The notes beneath the pieces were generated by a model. That model did not search any database. It saw only the letters and a list, made by a program, of their open reading frames with translations, and was not told the DNA's origin. Made by a program: the position numbers and the translations under genes. DNA of 64,000 nucleotides from Hymenobacter aerophilus DSM 13606. GTDB lineage: Bacteria > Bacteroidota > Bacteroidia > Cytophagales > Hymenobacteraceae. The stretch's first letter is position 1. Each line of letters opens with the position of its first letter. The stretch covers positions 23,070 through 87,069 of the forward strand of contig NZ_KB907818.1 of the NCBI RefSeq assembly GCF_000382225.1, read 5' to 3'. This document shows, piece after piece, positions 56,663 to 64,000 of the stretch.

Positions 56663-57148
56663 TTACAGGCCCAGCCAGTTGAAAAAGATGTGCACGAGTA
56701 ATATATAGAGCCCGGTACCGATAAGCGTGTAGAACGTGTTGGGAGTTACTCGATAGGCAGCCAATTCCTGCCGCCAGGAGCATGCGTTTTTTGAAGCATC
56801 CACTACCTGCGTGTTGGCTATATAATCCCCCAGTCGTTTCCGCCCATTTATCGCCAGTATCATGACTTCCAGTGGCCATATGAGAAGCGTGGTATTGCGC
56901 AAAAAGCACTGCCACTCGTTTGCGCGAGCACCCCCATTATCCTGGACTTGCGTGTTTAACAAGCGCTTTAAAGGGCTTTGGCCTTTTAGAAAGTCTTTAT
57001 TCAGATAAAGCATGAGCACGAAATAGAAGCCCCATTTCTCATGCATAAAAATAGAAAGCGCCATTATAGGCGCGCCTATCATCACTATGCTAGCATGCTC
57101 CCCCAGCATAGAGAGCAAGCGAAACTTTCGATTTACAGGTAGTTGCAT
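56663..57148 (-). CDS. RDD-family membrane protein
   Basis: A 161-residue membrane protein with helices at about 19-34, 38-49, 88-100 and 138-157. The RDD-family core is present in LNKDFLKGQSPLKRLLNTQVQD (the K-G-Q-S-x-x-K-R-L pattern) and INGRKRLGDYIANTQVV (R-L-G-D). RDD proteins are small transporters or membrane-associated proteins of mostly unknown role. The gene is more AT-rich than its neighbours and may have been acquired recently. Confidence 0.82.
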   Translation of the reverse strand: MQLPVNRKFRLLSMLGEHASIVMIGAPIMALSIFMHEKWGFYFVLMLYLNKDFLKGQSPLKRLLNTQVQDNGGARANEWQCFLRNTTLLIWPLEVMILAINGRKRLGDYIANTQVVDASKNACSWRQELAAYRVTPNTFYTLIGTGLYILLVHIFFNWLGL

Positions 57149-57199
57149 TAAATAAGAAGGCCTGCTAAAATGTATCGTACAAATAAGGAAACGGCCTTA

Positions 57200-57895
57200 T
57201 TAAAGACCAATAGGTCCTGTCACCGCCGCGTTCTGGGCCACCACCCGCTCCCAGGAAAACGGGTGCCACTCTTCCTGCAGGCAGTCGAATACTTCGGTGG
57301 CGGCCGGGCAGGGGAACAGCTTGTAGTCGAACTTGGGGTAGCCGTGGACTACGTAGCCGGGGTAGTAGTGCGTGTAGTGGCGGCGCCGGGCCTCCTCTAT
57401 CTTCAGTAGCATCAGCATTTTGCCCGGGCTGAATTTGCGGTACCCGGGGTCGTAGAAGTTCATGATGCCGGCCATCGTCCGCTCGCCGCTGTCGAAGATG
57501 CCGGCCGCAATCAGCCGGCCCGCCTCGCGCACCTCCAGGGTTTCGGTCTGGAATACGTTGTGGGTGGCCCCGTTCAGCAGAAAGGTTTCCACCGTATCGG
57601 GCGCGTCGAAGCTGATGCTCTGGCGGTAGCGGGCGTACAGTTCTTCCAACTCGGCCGTCAGCTCGAAGGGGCGAATGTGGATGGTAAACCGCTCGGCCTG
57701 GCGGAGCAGGCGGCGCTGGGCGGGGCCGTATTCCACTTCCGCCAGCACCAGCCGCAGCCAGTGCACCGTGTACACCGCCTCCCCCACCGGCAGAAACAGG
57801 CAGGTAAACAGGTCCTGGTGCATGCGGTAGTAGCCCTGGCTGAGGTAAAAATCCAGGGCCCGGCCGGGAATAACGAGTGGCGGCGTGGCGGACAT
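57200..57895 (-). CDS. Arginyl-tRNA--protein transferase-like protein
   Basis: A 231-residue protein whose C-terminal part matches the ATE_C fold (a GNAT-like acyltransferase that moves an amino acid from tRNA to a protein N-terminus). Seen: AAGIFDSGERTMAGIMNFYD then PGYRKFSPGKMLMLLKIEEA and HYYPGYVVHGYPKFDYK. The ATE1 N-terminal Cys cluster is absent; only one Cys (DLFTCLFLP) lies near it. Could act in an N-degron pathway like bacterial Bpt, but activity is inferred. ATG at 57895 chosen (MSATPPLVI). Confidence 0.78.
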   Translation of the reverse strand: MSATPPLVIPGRALDFYLSQGYYRMHQDLFTCLFLPVGEAVYTVHWLRLVLAEVEYGPAQRRLLRQAERFTIHIRPFELTAELEELYARYRQSISFDAPDTVETFLLNGATHNVFQTETLEVREAGRLIAAGIFDSGERTMAGIMNFYDPGYRKFSPGKMLMLLKIEEARRRHYTHYYPGYVVHGYPKFDYKLFPCPAATEVFDCLQEEWHPFSWERVVAQNAAVTGPIGL

Positions 57896-57930
57896 AGAGT
57901 AATAGGGTGTAATAGGTAGTTCTGCTGGCG

Positions 57931-58068
57931 CACCCCACCCCCGGCCCGCCTTGCTCAAAGCGCAACATCCTCCGGGAGAGGGATGCGTTCAACGAGTTAT
58001 CAAGCTCGCGTCTGGCACTCCTCTCCCGGAGGATGTTGCGCTTTGAGCAAGGCGGGCCGGGGGGGTGT
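57931..58068. repeat. Inverted repeat with CAACATCCTCCGGGAGAG arms
   Basis: 43-base perfect arms (57938-57980, 58021-58063) containing TTGCTCAAAGCGCAACATCC and a 40-base loop, between ybeY and the ATE-like gene. A further repeat family (hairpin of CCTCCGGGAG plus GGCCCGCC). Confidence 0.9.
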
Positions 58069-58137
58069 ACCGAAAGAAGAAAAAACGCCCGCGTTTCGGC
58101 AGGCGTTTTTAAGTCAATCAAACAATTAAAGCAACGC

Positions 58138-58620
58138 TTAAAACGTGCGCAGCAACAGGCAGTCGTCTTCCTTTTTGCGCATGGCGGTCTGGCTGAGCAG
58201 GTCCTTGTCGGCGTAGCCGAGCAGGTGCAGGACGCCGTGAATCATCACGCGGTGCAGCTCGTCGCGGAAGGGGACGCCGTGGATGGCGGCGTTTTCGCGT
58301 ACCCGGTCGACGGAGATGAAGATGTCGCCTTCGAGAATATCGGCGTCGTCGGCGTTGTCGAAGGTGATGACGTCGGTGTAGGTGTCGTGGTCGAGGTATT
58401 CGACGTTGACTTTGTGCAGGTACTCGTCGGAGCAGAACACGTAGGTGAGCTGCACGATTTCGTGCTCGTGCACCTCGGCCACGCGCTCAATCCAGGAGGT
58501 CAGGTCGCGGGCGTCGTCGAGCTCGAAGTCCACTTCCTCCACCAGAAACTCAATGCCGTGGCTCTCGTTTCCGGGGCCCGGCTCGTCTAACTCGTTGTAC
58601 TCGGTGGGCAGGTCACTCAT
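58138..58620 (-). CDS. ybeY: Endoribonuclease YbeY
   Basis: A 160-residue YbeY metallo-endoribonuclease involved in 16S rRNA 3'-end maturation and ribosome quality control. Seen: the metal motif MIHGVLHLLGYADKD near residue 125. The third His of the usual HGxLHxxGYDH is replaced (GYAD), as in many Bacteroidota. TDVITFDN in the middle and EIVQLTYVFCSDEYLHKVN are typical. Length normal. Close to mnmG in the same orientation. Confidence 0.94.
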   Translation of the reverse strand: MSDLPTEYNELDEPGPGNESHGIEFLVEEVDFELDDARDLTSWIERVAEVHEHEIVQLTYVFCSDEYLHKVNVEYLDHDTYTDVITFDNADDADILEGDIFISVDRVRENAAIHGVPFRDELHRVMIHGVLHLLGYADKDLLSQTAMRKKEDDCLLLRTF

Positions 58621-58683
58621 GGCAGCCGGAAACGGGGATGAAACGGATAATCAGCAAAAATCCAACCTGAGCAAACAGCAAGC

Positions 58684-59151
58684 CTAGCGGGCAGCCGGCG
58701 TTTCGGCCCCGTTGATGGTCGAATGGCGCGCTTCGTCGTCGTCGGAAGCAGTGGGCAGCAGGAAGGTGAGCTGCACGTGGCGGCCGTCCTTGTTGAACTC
58801 CACTTCGTCGGCGAGGTGGCGGATGAGGAAGATACCGCGGCCGCCGGGGTTCTCGATGTTTTCGGGCGCCGTGGGGTCGAGCAGGTTCTCGTAATCGAAG
58901 CCGGCGCCCTCGTCCTCAATCTCAAACTTCACGCGGTCATCCTCCACCTGGAGCGACAGGAGCACGTTTTTGTCCTTGTCGAACTTGTTGCCGTGGCGGA
59001 TGGCGTTGTTGACGGCCTCCGTGACGGCCACCATAATGTTGCCGTAAATATCGTCGTCGATGTGAAACGTATCCTTCGAGTTGTCGATAAAGCTTTCCAC
59101 AACGCGGATGTTTTCAACGAGCGAAGGAATCTGAATTTTAACCTGCTTCAT
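58684..59151 (-). CDS. Anti-sigma-factor type histidine-kinase-like ATPase
   Basis: A 155-residue RsbW/SpoIIAB-like GHKL ATPase. N-box VTEAVNNAIRHGNKFDKDKN near residue 47, G1 box DEGAGFDYENL near 83, and G2 GGRGIFLIRHLADEVEF near 103. Such proteins bind sigma factors or STAS-domain antagonists, or act in partner switching. No anti-anti-sigma gene is adjacent, so target unknown. A C-terminal ~30-residue tail is poorly conserved. 64 bases from ybeY on the same strand. Confidence 0.9.
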   Translation of the reverse strand: MKQVKIQIPSLVENIRVVESFIDNSKDTFHIDDDIYGNIMVAVTEAVNNAIRHGNKFDKDKNVLLSLQVEDDRVKFEIEDEGAGFDYENLLDPTAPENIENPGGRGIFLIRHLADEVEFNKDGRHVQLTFLLPTASDDDEARHSTINGAETPAAR

Positions 59152-59203
59152 ACTGGGTGAGAAAAGAGAAGGGCGGCGTAAGAGGGGTAAAAATAGCAGA
59201 ACG

Positions 59204-62200
59204 CTACTTCATTTGCTGAAAATACTCGCTCACCTTGCGCTGGTAGTAGGGCGTGAGGGTGGGCGGCACGGCGCGCAGCAGCTCGGTCTGGCGGGTTTGC
59301 TGGCGCTGGTACTGCTGAAAAGCGGGCGGAAAAACGGGCGGACGTTGCTGGGCCGTCTGGGCTTCGCGCTTGTCGTCCTGGTCCCGCTCGCGGGCCGATT
59401 TCTCGGCTTCCAGCAAACGAGTGAGGATTTGGCGCTGGCGCATAATGGTTTGCTCCGTCAGCCGCTTGTTTACGAGGTCGGTTTCGGTTTGTTCCATCAT
59501 TTTCTTGACGTCGCCGAGGCCGCCGGCGCCGCCCTGCCCTTGCCCCTCTTTGTTGGGGTCGGGTTTGCCACCGCCGGGCTTGCCGCCCTGCATGCGCTCC
59601 AGCTCCTGCATGGCCTGGCGCAGCATCTGCTGCTGGCCGGCCAGCTTGGCTAGTTCTTCGGACATGGCCCGGCCGGTTTTGCCGCTCTGCTGGAGCTGCT
59701 GAATCTGCTGGTTGAGCTGTTGCTGCATGCGGCCCAGCTGGCCCTCACCGGCCGAGGAGCCCTTTTTCTTTTTGCGGCCGGGTTTGCCGCCGCCCTGCAT
59801 CTGCTGCTGGCTCTGGCTGTCGCGCTGTTGCTGCTGCATCTGCTGGAGGGCGTCGTTGAGCATCAGGGCCAGGTTGTTCATGCTGGTCATGGCCTGCTGC
59901 TGGGTGCTGGTGGCGCGGCCCACGTTGCGGTCCTTGATGTGGCCCAGGGCCTCGTCCATGCGGCCGTTCATCTCGCCCACCTCGCGGGTCACGAAGCTCT
60001 TAATCTGCGAAACGCGGTTGGCCAGCGCGTACAGCGAATCCTGCACCACGCGGGCGTCGTCCTTGAGCTTGCGCTGGGTCTGGCCGAGCTGCACAAAGCG
60101 CGGGTCGCTCTGATCCACCTGCCGGAACTGCTGCATCAGGCTTTCCTCATCGAAGCTGAGCTTGAGCAGGTTTTCGAGGATGTCGCGCAAATCGTCGATG
60201 TTCTGCTGCTGCTGGTCTTGCTCCTCCTGCTCCATCTGCTGCTGCATCTGCTGGGCCATCTGCTGCATCTTCTGGGCGGCCTGGCGCTGACTCTGGCTGG
60301 CCTTCTGGTTCTGGTTTTTGCCCAGCTGCTGCTGGCTCTGCTGCTGCTGCTGGTCCACCTCCTGCTGCTGCTGCTTCATCTCGTCGGCCCCGTTTTCGCC
60401 ATCGAGCTGGCGGTCCATTTCCTTGAGGTTCTTGAGGTCTTCCTTCACCTCCTCAAACTTCTGCTGCTGCTCGGCTTGCTGGTCTTTTAGTTTTTGGTTT
60501 TCGGTTTTTTGTTGTTGGCTGTCTTTCCGATTAGCCGGATTGTTCTTGTCGTTTTTCTCGGTCTGCTCGGCCAGTTTCTGCTGCTCCTGGGCCAGCTGCT
60601 GGAGTTTTTCGAGGGCCTGGTCCTGCTTCTGCTCGAACTGCAGCTGCTTGAACATTTCCAGGGCCCGCTCCAGCTCCTTTTGCAGGGTGTTTTCCTTGTT
60701 TTCGAGCTGTTGCAGCAGTTTCTGGATGTCGGGCTGGTTCTGGTCTTCCTGCTGCTCCAGCAGCTTGCGTAGCTCCTCATAGAGCTTCTTGGTTTCGGGG
60801 TCGAGCAAATCGTCCATCAGCTTCTGCAGTTCCTTAGCCTTTTCGGCCAGCTCGTCGTTTTTCTGGGGGTCGAGCTGGTTCTGCTGCTCCTGCAGCTGCT
60901 CGAACTGGCGCTTGAGGTCGGCCAGGGCCTGGTCCATTTGCTGTTTGCTTTCGAGCATGTCCTTGAGCTGCTTGCGGTCCTGGAAGTTGAGGTCACGCTT
61001 CACTTTCAGCTTGTCCTGGGCCTTGGCCAGCTCGCGCTCCATCTTCTTCGAGTCCTGGGCGGCCTGGCTCAGCTCGCTCTGCATGGCCTGACTTTGCGAG
61101 GCCAGCTGCTGGCGCTGCTCGGTGCGCGAGGGCAGCCGGAACTCGGCCACCCGGCTCCGGCCGGGCTTGGCCCCGTTCACGCCGTCGTTGTCCCACACCT
61201 GCACGAAATACTCCAGCCGGTCGCCGGGCTTGAGGCTGAGCCGGCGCACGTCCCAGGCGTAGGCGTAGCTCTGGCTGGGGCCCGCGCCCAGCGGCAAGGC
61301 GCGGGTCTGGTAAGCCGCGTTGGGGTTGTTTTTGCCCAGGATGCGGTAGTGCAGCTGCAGGCGCGAGAAGCCGTAGTCGTCGCGCAGGTTGCCGCCCAGG
61401 GCCAGAAACTGGCGGGCCGTGGTGTCTTGGAAACTCTCCAGCGTCACCTCGGGGGCGGCGTCGGCCAGCACGGTCAGCTGGTACTCAATTGGGTCGCGGT
61501 TGGGACTGGCGGCGTTGCGCAGGCGCACGGCGTAGTGCTGGCTCCGGCGGGCCCGGCGGCGCACGTGGAACTGGCCGGCGGCGGCCTCATCGGGCGTAGC
61601 GGCTACGGTTTCGTTGGGGTTCTGGAACTGCAGCTGGAGCTGGTCGGTGGCTTCGGTCTGGAACTCCCAGCGCAGCTCCGTGCCCTCGGGCACCGTCAGG
61701 TTGCCGGTATTGCGGATGGTTTCGGCCGGCCGGCCCACGTAGGCCGGGTACACGGCCCGGATGGCAAAGTCGCGCAGATTGGGCCGGGCCTTCACCTTGA
61801 GCTTATATTCCGAAGAAGAAAACCCCGCCGCCGCCAGCTGGAAATCCACATTCTGGCGCAGTTGCTTGAAATCGTAGCGGAAACGGTTGCCGGCTTCGCG
61901 GGTCAGGCGGCGCTCCTTGCCCTCGTACTGAATGCTGATTTCGTTGGGCAGCACCTCCCCTTCCACCGTTACGCTCAGGCTGAAATCTTCGCCCTTGAAC
62001 GCCGTGAGGCTCTTATTCTCGACCACGAACGTAAACGGCGCGGGCGGACTGTACTTGCGGTTGTAGTTGAGAATGCGGCCGGTGCCCTGCACAAACAGGC
62101 TCGGGTAAGCCAGCAGCAGCACCGCCACAACGGCCGCGGGCACGGCTACGTACTTCCACAGCGGCCGGCTCTGGCGCTGAATATCAATGCCCCGCGAAAA

Positions 62201-62644
62201 CTCGACGCCCCGCAGCTGCCCGGCCCGCTGCTCGAGGCTGGCGGCCAGCAGGGCGTTTTCCTGGGCCTGCCCGCGCAGTTGCAGCGCGTTCAGCAGCCGG
62301 TCCTGCACCTCCGGAAACAGCTCCCCCACCCGGCGGGCCGCCTGCTCGTCGCTGAGCATGCGCCGCAAGTGCGTCAGGGCCGCCAGGGGTTGCCAAATCC
62401 AGCGCGCGAAGGCGTACACCACGCCCCCCACGAATCCGAACAGCAGCCCGGCCCGCACCCAGGTGGGCAGGTACAGGAAGTATTCGAGCAGGCTGAATAC
62501 CAGAAACAAGCTCAGCAGCAGGCCGCCGGCCACCAGGGCCCCGCGCACCAGCAGGCTGAGGTAAAACTTGCGCTTAAACGCATCGAGCCGGCCCAGCACC
62601 TCGTCCAAAGCCCGGGTCGTCGCGGCATCTTGCTCCACTCCCAT
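59204..62644 (-). CDS. DUF4175 family protein
   Basis: A 1146-residue Bacteroidota-specific protein. It has two N-terminal membrane helices (LVRGALVAGGLLLSLFLVFS near 35-55; LPTWVRAGLLFGFVGGVVYA near 60-80), another near 170 (VAVPAAVVAVLLLAYPSLFV), then a beta-rich periplasmic domain. A very long Gln/Lys/Glu-rich coiled coil runs from about 530 to 1080 with Gln-rich runs (QQQQQSQQQL, QQQQRDSQSQQQ). The conserved C-terminus VPPTLTPYYQRKVSEYFQQM ends it. Function unknown. Commonly precedes the anti-sigma-like gene and ybeY in related genomes. Confidence 0.92.
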   Translation of the reverse strand: MGVEQDAATTRALDEVLGRLDAFKRKFYLSLLVRGALVAGGLLLSLFLVFSLLEYFLYLPTWVRAGLLFGFVGGVVYAFARWIWQPLAALTHLRRMLSDEQAARRVGELFPEVQDRLLNALQLRGQAQENALLAASLEQRAGQLRGVEFSRGIDIQRQSRPLWKYVAVPAAVVAVLLLAYPSLFVQGTGRILNYNRKYSPPAPFTFVVENKSLTAFKGEDFSLSVTVEGEVLPNEISIQYEGKERRLTREAGNRFRYDFKQLRQNVDFQLAAAGFSSSEYKLKVKARPNLRDFAIRAVYPAYVGRPAETIRNTGNLTVPEGTELRWEFQTEATDQLQLQFQNPNETVAATPDEAAAGQFHVRRRARRSQHYAVRLRNAASPNRDPIEYQLTVLADAAPEVTLESFQDTTARQFLALGGNLRDDYGFSRLQLHYRILGKNNPNAAYQTRALPLGAGPSQSYAYAWDVRRLSLKPGDRLEYFVQVWDNDGVNGAKPGRSRVAEFRLPSRTEQRQQLASQSQAMQSELSQAAQDSKKMERELAKAQDKLKVKRDLNFQDRKQLKDMLESKQQMDQALADLKRQFEQLQEQQNQLDPQKNDELAEKAKELQKLMDDLLDPETKKLYEELRKLLEQQEDQNQPDIQKLLQQLENKENTLQKELERALEMFKQLQFEQKQDQALEKLQQLAQEQQKLAEQTEKNDKNNPANRKDSQQQKTENQKLKDQQAEQQQKFEEVKEDLKNLKEMDRQLDGENGADEMKQQQQEVDQQQQQSQQQLGKNQNQKASQSQRQAAQKMQQMAQQMQQQMEQEEQDQQQQNIDDLRDILENLLKLSFDEESLMQQFRQVDQSDPRFVQLGQTQRKLKDDARVVQDSLYALANRVSQIKSFVTREVGEMNGRMDEALGHIKDRNVGRATSTQQQAMTSMNNLALMLNDALQQMQQQQRDSQSQQQMQGGGKPGRKKKKGSSAGEGQLGRMQQQLNQQIQQLQQSGKTGRAMSEELAKLAGQQQMLRQAMQELERMQGGKPGGGKPDPNKEGQGQGGAGGLGDVKKMMEQTETDLVNKRLTEQTIMRQRQILTRLLEAEKSARERDQDDKREAQTAQQRPPVFPPAFQQYQRQQTRQTELLRAVPPTLTPYYQRKVSEYFQQMK

Positions 62645-62650
62645 ATGTAT

Positions 62651-62690
62651 TAAGCTGTTAGCTGCTAGCTATTAGCCTTTAGCTCTTTTC
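62651..62690. repeat. AGCTNTTAGC-type repeat
   Basis: AAGCTGTTAGCTGCTAGCTA units upstream of the DUF4175 gene; pairs only partly with other units nearby. Confidence 0.55.
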
Positions 62691-62836
62691 TGATCAGCAA
62701 CATCTTACGCCAACCGGGTTGCGCCGGCAAAGTTGCTTCGGCTCTTTCCACCACCCGATTCAAGTCCGGGAAAGATACAACTTTCACCCCGGTGGGTAGC
62801 GCTAGGATGGACAACGCGAGTGGGGCAAGTGGTTCC

Positions 62837-62934
62837 TTCTCTTGAGCTGTTAGCTGAGAGCTATTAGCTGTTAGCCTTTATGCAACGAGAAAAAAGCTAT
62901 CAGCTAATAGCTCTCAGCTAACAGCTCAAGAGAA
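62837..62934. repeat. Perfect 34-bp hairpin of AGCTNTTAGC units
   Basis: Arms 62837-62870 and 62901-62934 are exactly complementary (TTCTCTTGAGCTGTTAGCTG and continuing). It lies between the divergent DUF4175 and PAP2-like genes, next to the latter's -7 box, in a 330-base gap that holds nothing else recognisable. Confidence 0.9.
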
Positions 62935-62937
62935 CCG

Positions 62938-62945
62938 TACCTTTA
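62938..62945 (+). promoter_or_regulatory. Possible -7 box of the PAP2-like gene
   Basis: TACCTTTA fits TAnnTTTG except at the last base and lies 29 bases before the GTG start, directly after the hairpin at 62837-62934. Confidence 0.4.
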
Positions 62946-62974
62946 GCCGCTTCCCCCTACTTCCCTCCCGGCGC

Positions 62975-63607
62975 GTGTCCCGATTGTTGGCCCTGGCGCT
63001 GTCGGCGGTGTTTCATCCGCTGCTGGTGCCGCTTTACTTGTTTTACGTAGTGTGCTACCAGCTGCCGGGCGTGGTGGCGCAGCCGGTCCTGGCCGGCCGG
63101 GGCGCGGTTATGGCCCTGGTGGCGGCCGGCACGCTGGCCCTGCCGGGGCTGGGCACGGCCCTGCTCGTGCGCCTGGGCTACGCCGACTCGGTGGAGTTGC
63201 AGCAGCGGCATCAGCGCACCGGGCCGCTACTGCTGGCCGTGGTGGGCTTTACTGCCACTTCTTTCCTGCTCTACCAGCCCGGCCGGTTCGATGCGCTGCT
63301 TTGCTGGCTGATGGCGGGCATGACGCTGGCCGTGCTGCTGACGCTGCTCATCACGCTGCGCTGGAAGATATCCGCCCACGGCGTCGGGATGGGCGGCGCG
63401 CTGGGCCTGCTGCTCCTGCTGAATTTCGGCGGTGCGGCCGGGGCCGCGGGGCTGTGGTGGCTGGCCGGCTGCGCAATGGTAGCCGCCGCCGTAAGCCGGG
63501 CGCGGCTGGTGCTCGATGCCCACACGCCCGCCCAGGTGTGGGCCGGACTGGCGCTGGGCCTGGGCCTGGGCGTGGCGCTGGCTATAGGGGCCGTTGCCGG
63601 TCTGTAG
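62975..63607 (+). CDS. PAP2-like membrane protein
   Basis: A 210-residue integral membrane protein with six hydrophobic helices. The C-terminal half has SRARLVLDAHTPAQVWAGLA, matching the end of PAP2/phosphatidic-acid phosphatase-like proteins (SRxxLxxHTxxQVxxG), and AHGVGMGGALGLL in place of the usual PSGH motif. The first catalytic motif KxxxxxxRP is not clear, so phosphatase activity is uncertain. Start is GTG at 62975 (MSRLLALALSAVFHPLLVPL). Confidence 0.82.
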   Translation: MSRLLALALSAVFHPLLVPLYLFYVVCYQLPGVVAQPVLAGRGAVMALVAAGTLALPGLGTALLVRLGYADSVELQQRHQRTGPLLLAVVGFTATSFLLYQPGRFDALLCWLMAGMTLAVLLTLLITLRWKISAHGVGMGGALGLLLLLNFGGAAGAAGLWWLAGCAMVAAAVSRARLVLDAHTPAQVWAGLALGLGLGVALAIGAVAGL

Positions 63608-63722
63608 AGACGCGACCCCTCGCGTCTCAGCGTTGAACGGTACTACTTGCCCGATAGCGTTCGGACGTCGTTGTTCAGGCGGTACCGTTCAACATGGAGA
63701 CGCGAGGGGTCGCGTCTCTACA
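63603..63722. repeat. Inverted repeat with GTAGAGACGCGACCCCTCGCGTCTC arms
   Basis: Outer arms of 25 bases (63604-63628, 63697-63721) and an inner pair (GTTGAACGGTAC / GTACCGTTCAAC). The left arm overlaps the PAP2-like stop region and the right end touches the start of the IS3-like element. Confidence 0.85.
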
Positions 63723-63738
63723 CTGTTGTCTCGTCCGG

Positions 63739-64000
63739 CTATTTGTTGACAGAAATAAGGCAAGGGCCCCGCTCGGATTTTCCGGCGGGGCTTTTTCCTT
63801 GCTGATGGACTTGGTTTGGCGTTAAATAGTTCAGGGCCAGGTGGGGGCGCTCTTCGTTGTAGAGGTGCATGGCTTGGTCGACGAGCAAACGGGCCTGGGC
63901 CAGCTCGTCGGGCAGCACGAAGAGGAACTCGTCTTTGAGGATGCCGTTGACCCGTTCGGCCAGCGCGTTCTGGTAGCAATCGTAGCCGTCGGTCATCGAG
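63739..64000 (-). CDS. IS3-family transposase, C-terminal part (cut by window end)
   Basis: The minus-strand frame from the edge to 63739 encodes the end of an IS3-type DDE integrase-core transposase: YDCYQNALAERVNGILKDEF, with the catalytic Glu region, then ARLLVDQAMHLYNEERPHLA and LNYLTPNQVH, the characteristic rve_3 ending. The rest of the gene and orfA lie beyond the window, so intactness cannot be judged. Element end probably lies near 63723, next to the inverted repeat. Confidence 0.92.
   Translation of the reverse strand, partial: SMTDGYDCYQNALAERVNGILKDEFLFVLPDELAQARLLVDQAMHLYNEERPHLALNYLTPNQVHQQGKSPAGKSERGPCLISVNK

Overview
The window looks like chromosomal DNA of a high-GC member of the Bacteroidota, most probably Hymenobacter or a close relative (Hymenobacteraceae, Cytophagales). 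The reasons are: Bacteroidota-type -7 promoter boxes (TAnnTTTG) upstream of many genes and few Shine-Dalgarno sites; Bacteroidota-typical families and neighbours (lptB next to a GH3-family gene, coaX / outer-membrane protein / lptC / PpiD-like isomerase, DUF4175, a fused DppD-DppF ATPase, an eukaryotic-type glyS); and large intergenic hairpin repeats. The genus is inferred from overall character, not from a marker-gene comparison. No rRNA, tRNA or CRISPR array was seen.

Layout. 0-9.7 kb: pentapeptide-repeat protein, gltX, small conserved proteins, GH3 protein, lptB, M61 peptidase, DoxX-like protein. 9.9-19.1 kb: recJ, a TPR protein, then a leftward operon coaX / outer-membrane protein / lptC / small membrane protein / PpiD-like PPIase that ends in a clear terminator (envelope biogenesis plus CoA synthesis). 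19.2-26.6 kb: a pseudouridine synthase with a very long disordered N-terminus, a DksA-like protein, ribH, a TPR membrane protein, pdhA, and divergent recF-DUF721. 26.9-31.1 kb: thioesterase, an AT-rich island with an HTH gene and a strong parS-like palindrome, GDPD, rhomboid and small membrane proteins. 31.3-44.7 kb: polyprenyl synthetase, RNase R, a double ABC ATPase with an odd linker, lspA, ileS, and an RND/MMPL exporter. 44.9-50.5 kb: an unknown gene, a DUF433/DUF5615 toxin-antitoxin-like pair, glyS, a phosphate permease and two small proteins.

At 50.75-51.27 kb a 500-bp intergenic region carries at least eleven DnaA-box-like sequences beside an AT-rich stretch. This is a strong candidate for the chromosomal replication origin (oriC). 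A near-perfect parS palindrome lies about 23 kb away at 27.71 kb and a one-mismatch copy lies inside the ABC ATPase linker at 36.57 kb, so the window reads as the origin/segregation domain of the chromosome.

51.5-64 kb: Ig-like lipoprotein, methyltransferase, mnmG, RDD protein, arginyltransferase-like protein, ybeY, an anti-sigma-type ATPase and a giant DUF4175 protein, nearly all leftward and therefore pointing toward the candidate origin. A PAP2-like membrane protein and the end of an IS3-family transposase close the window.

At least five families of long inverted repeats occupy most of the larger intergenic gaps. The most abundant, with eight copies, has arms built around GCGAAGAATCTCGCG or a variant.
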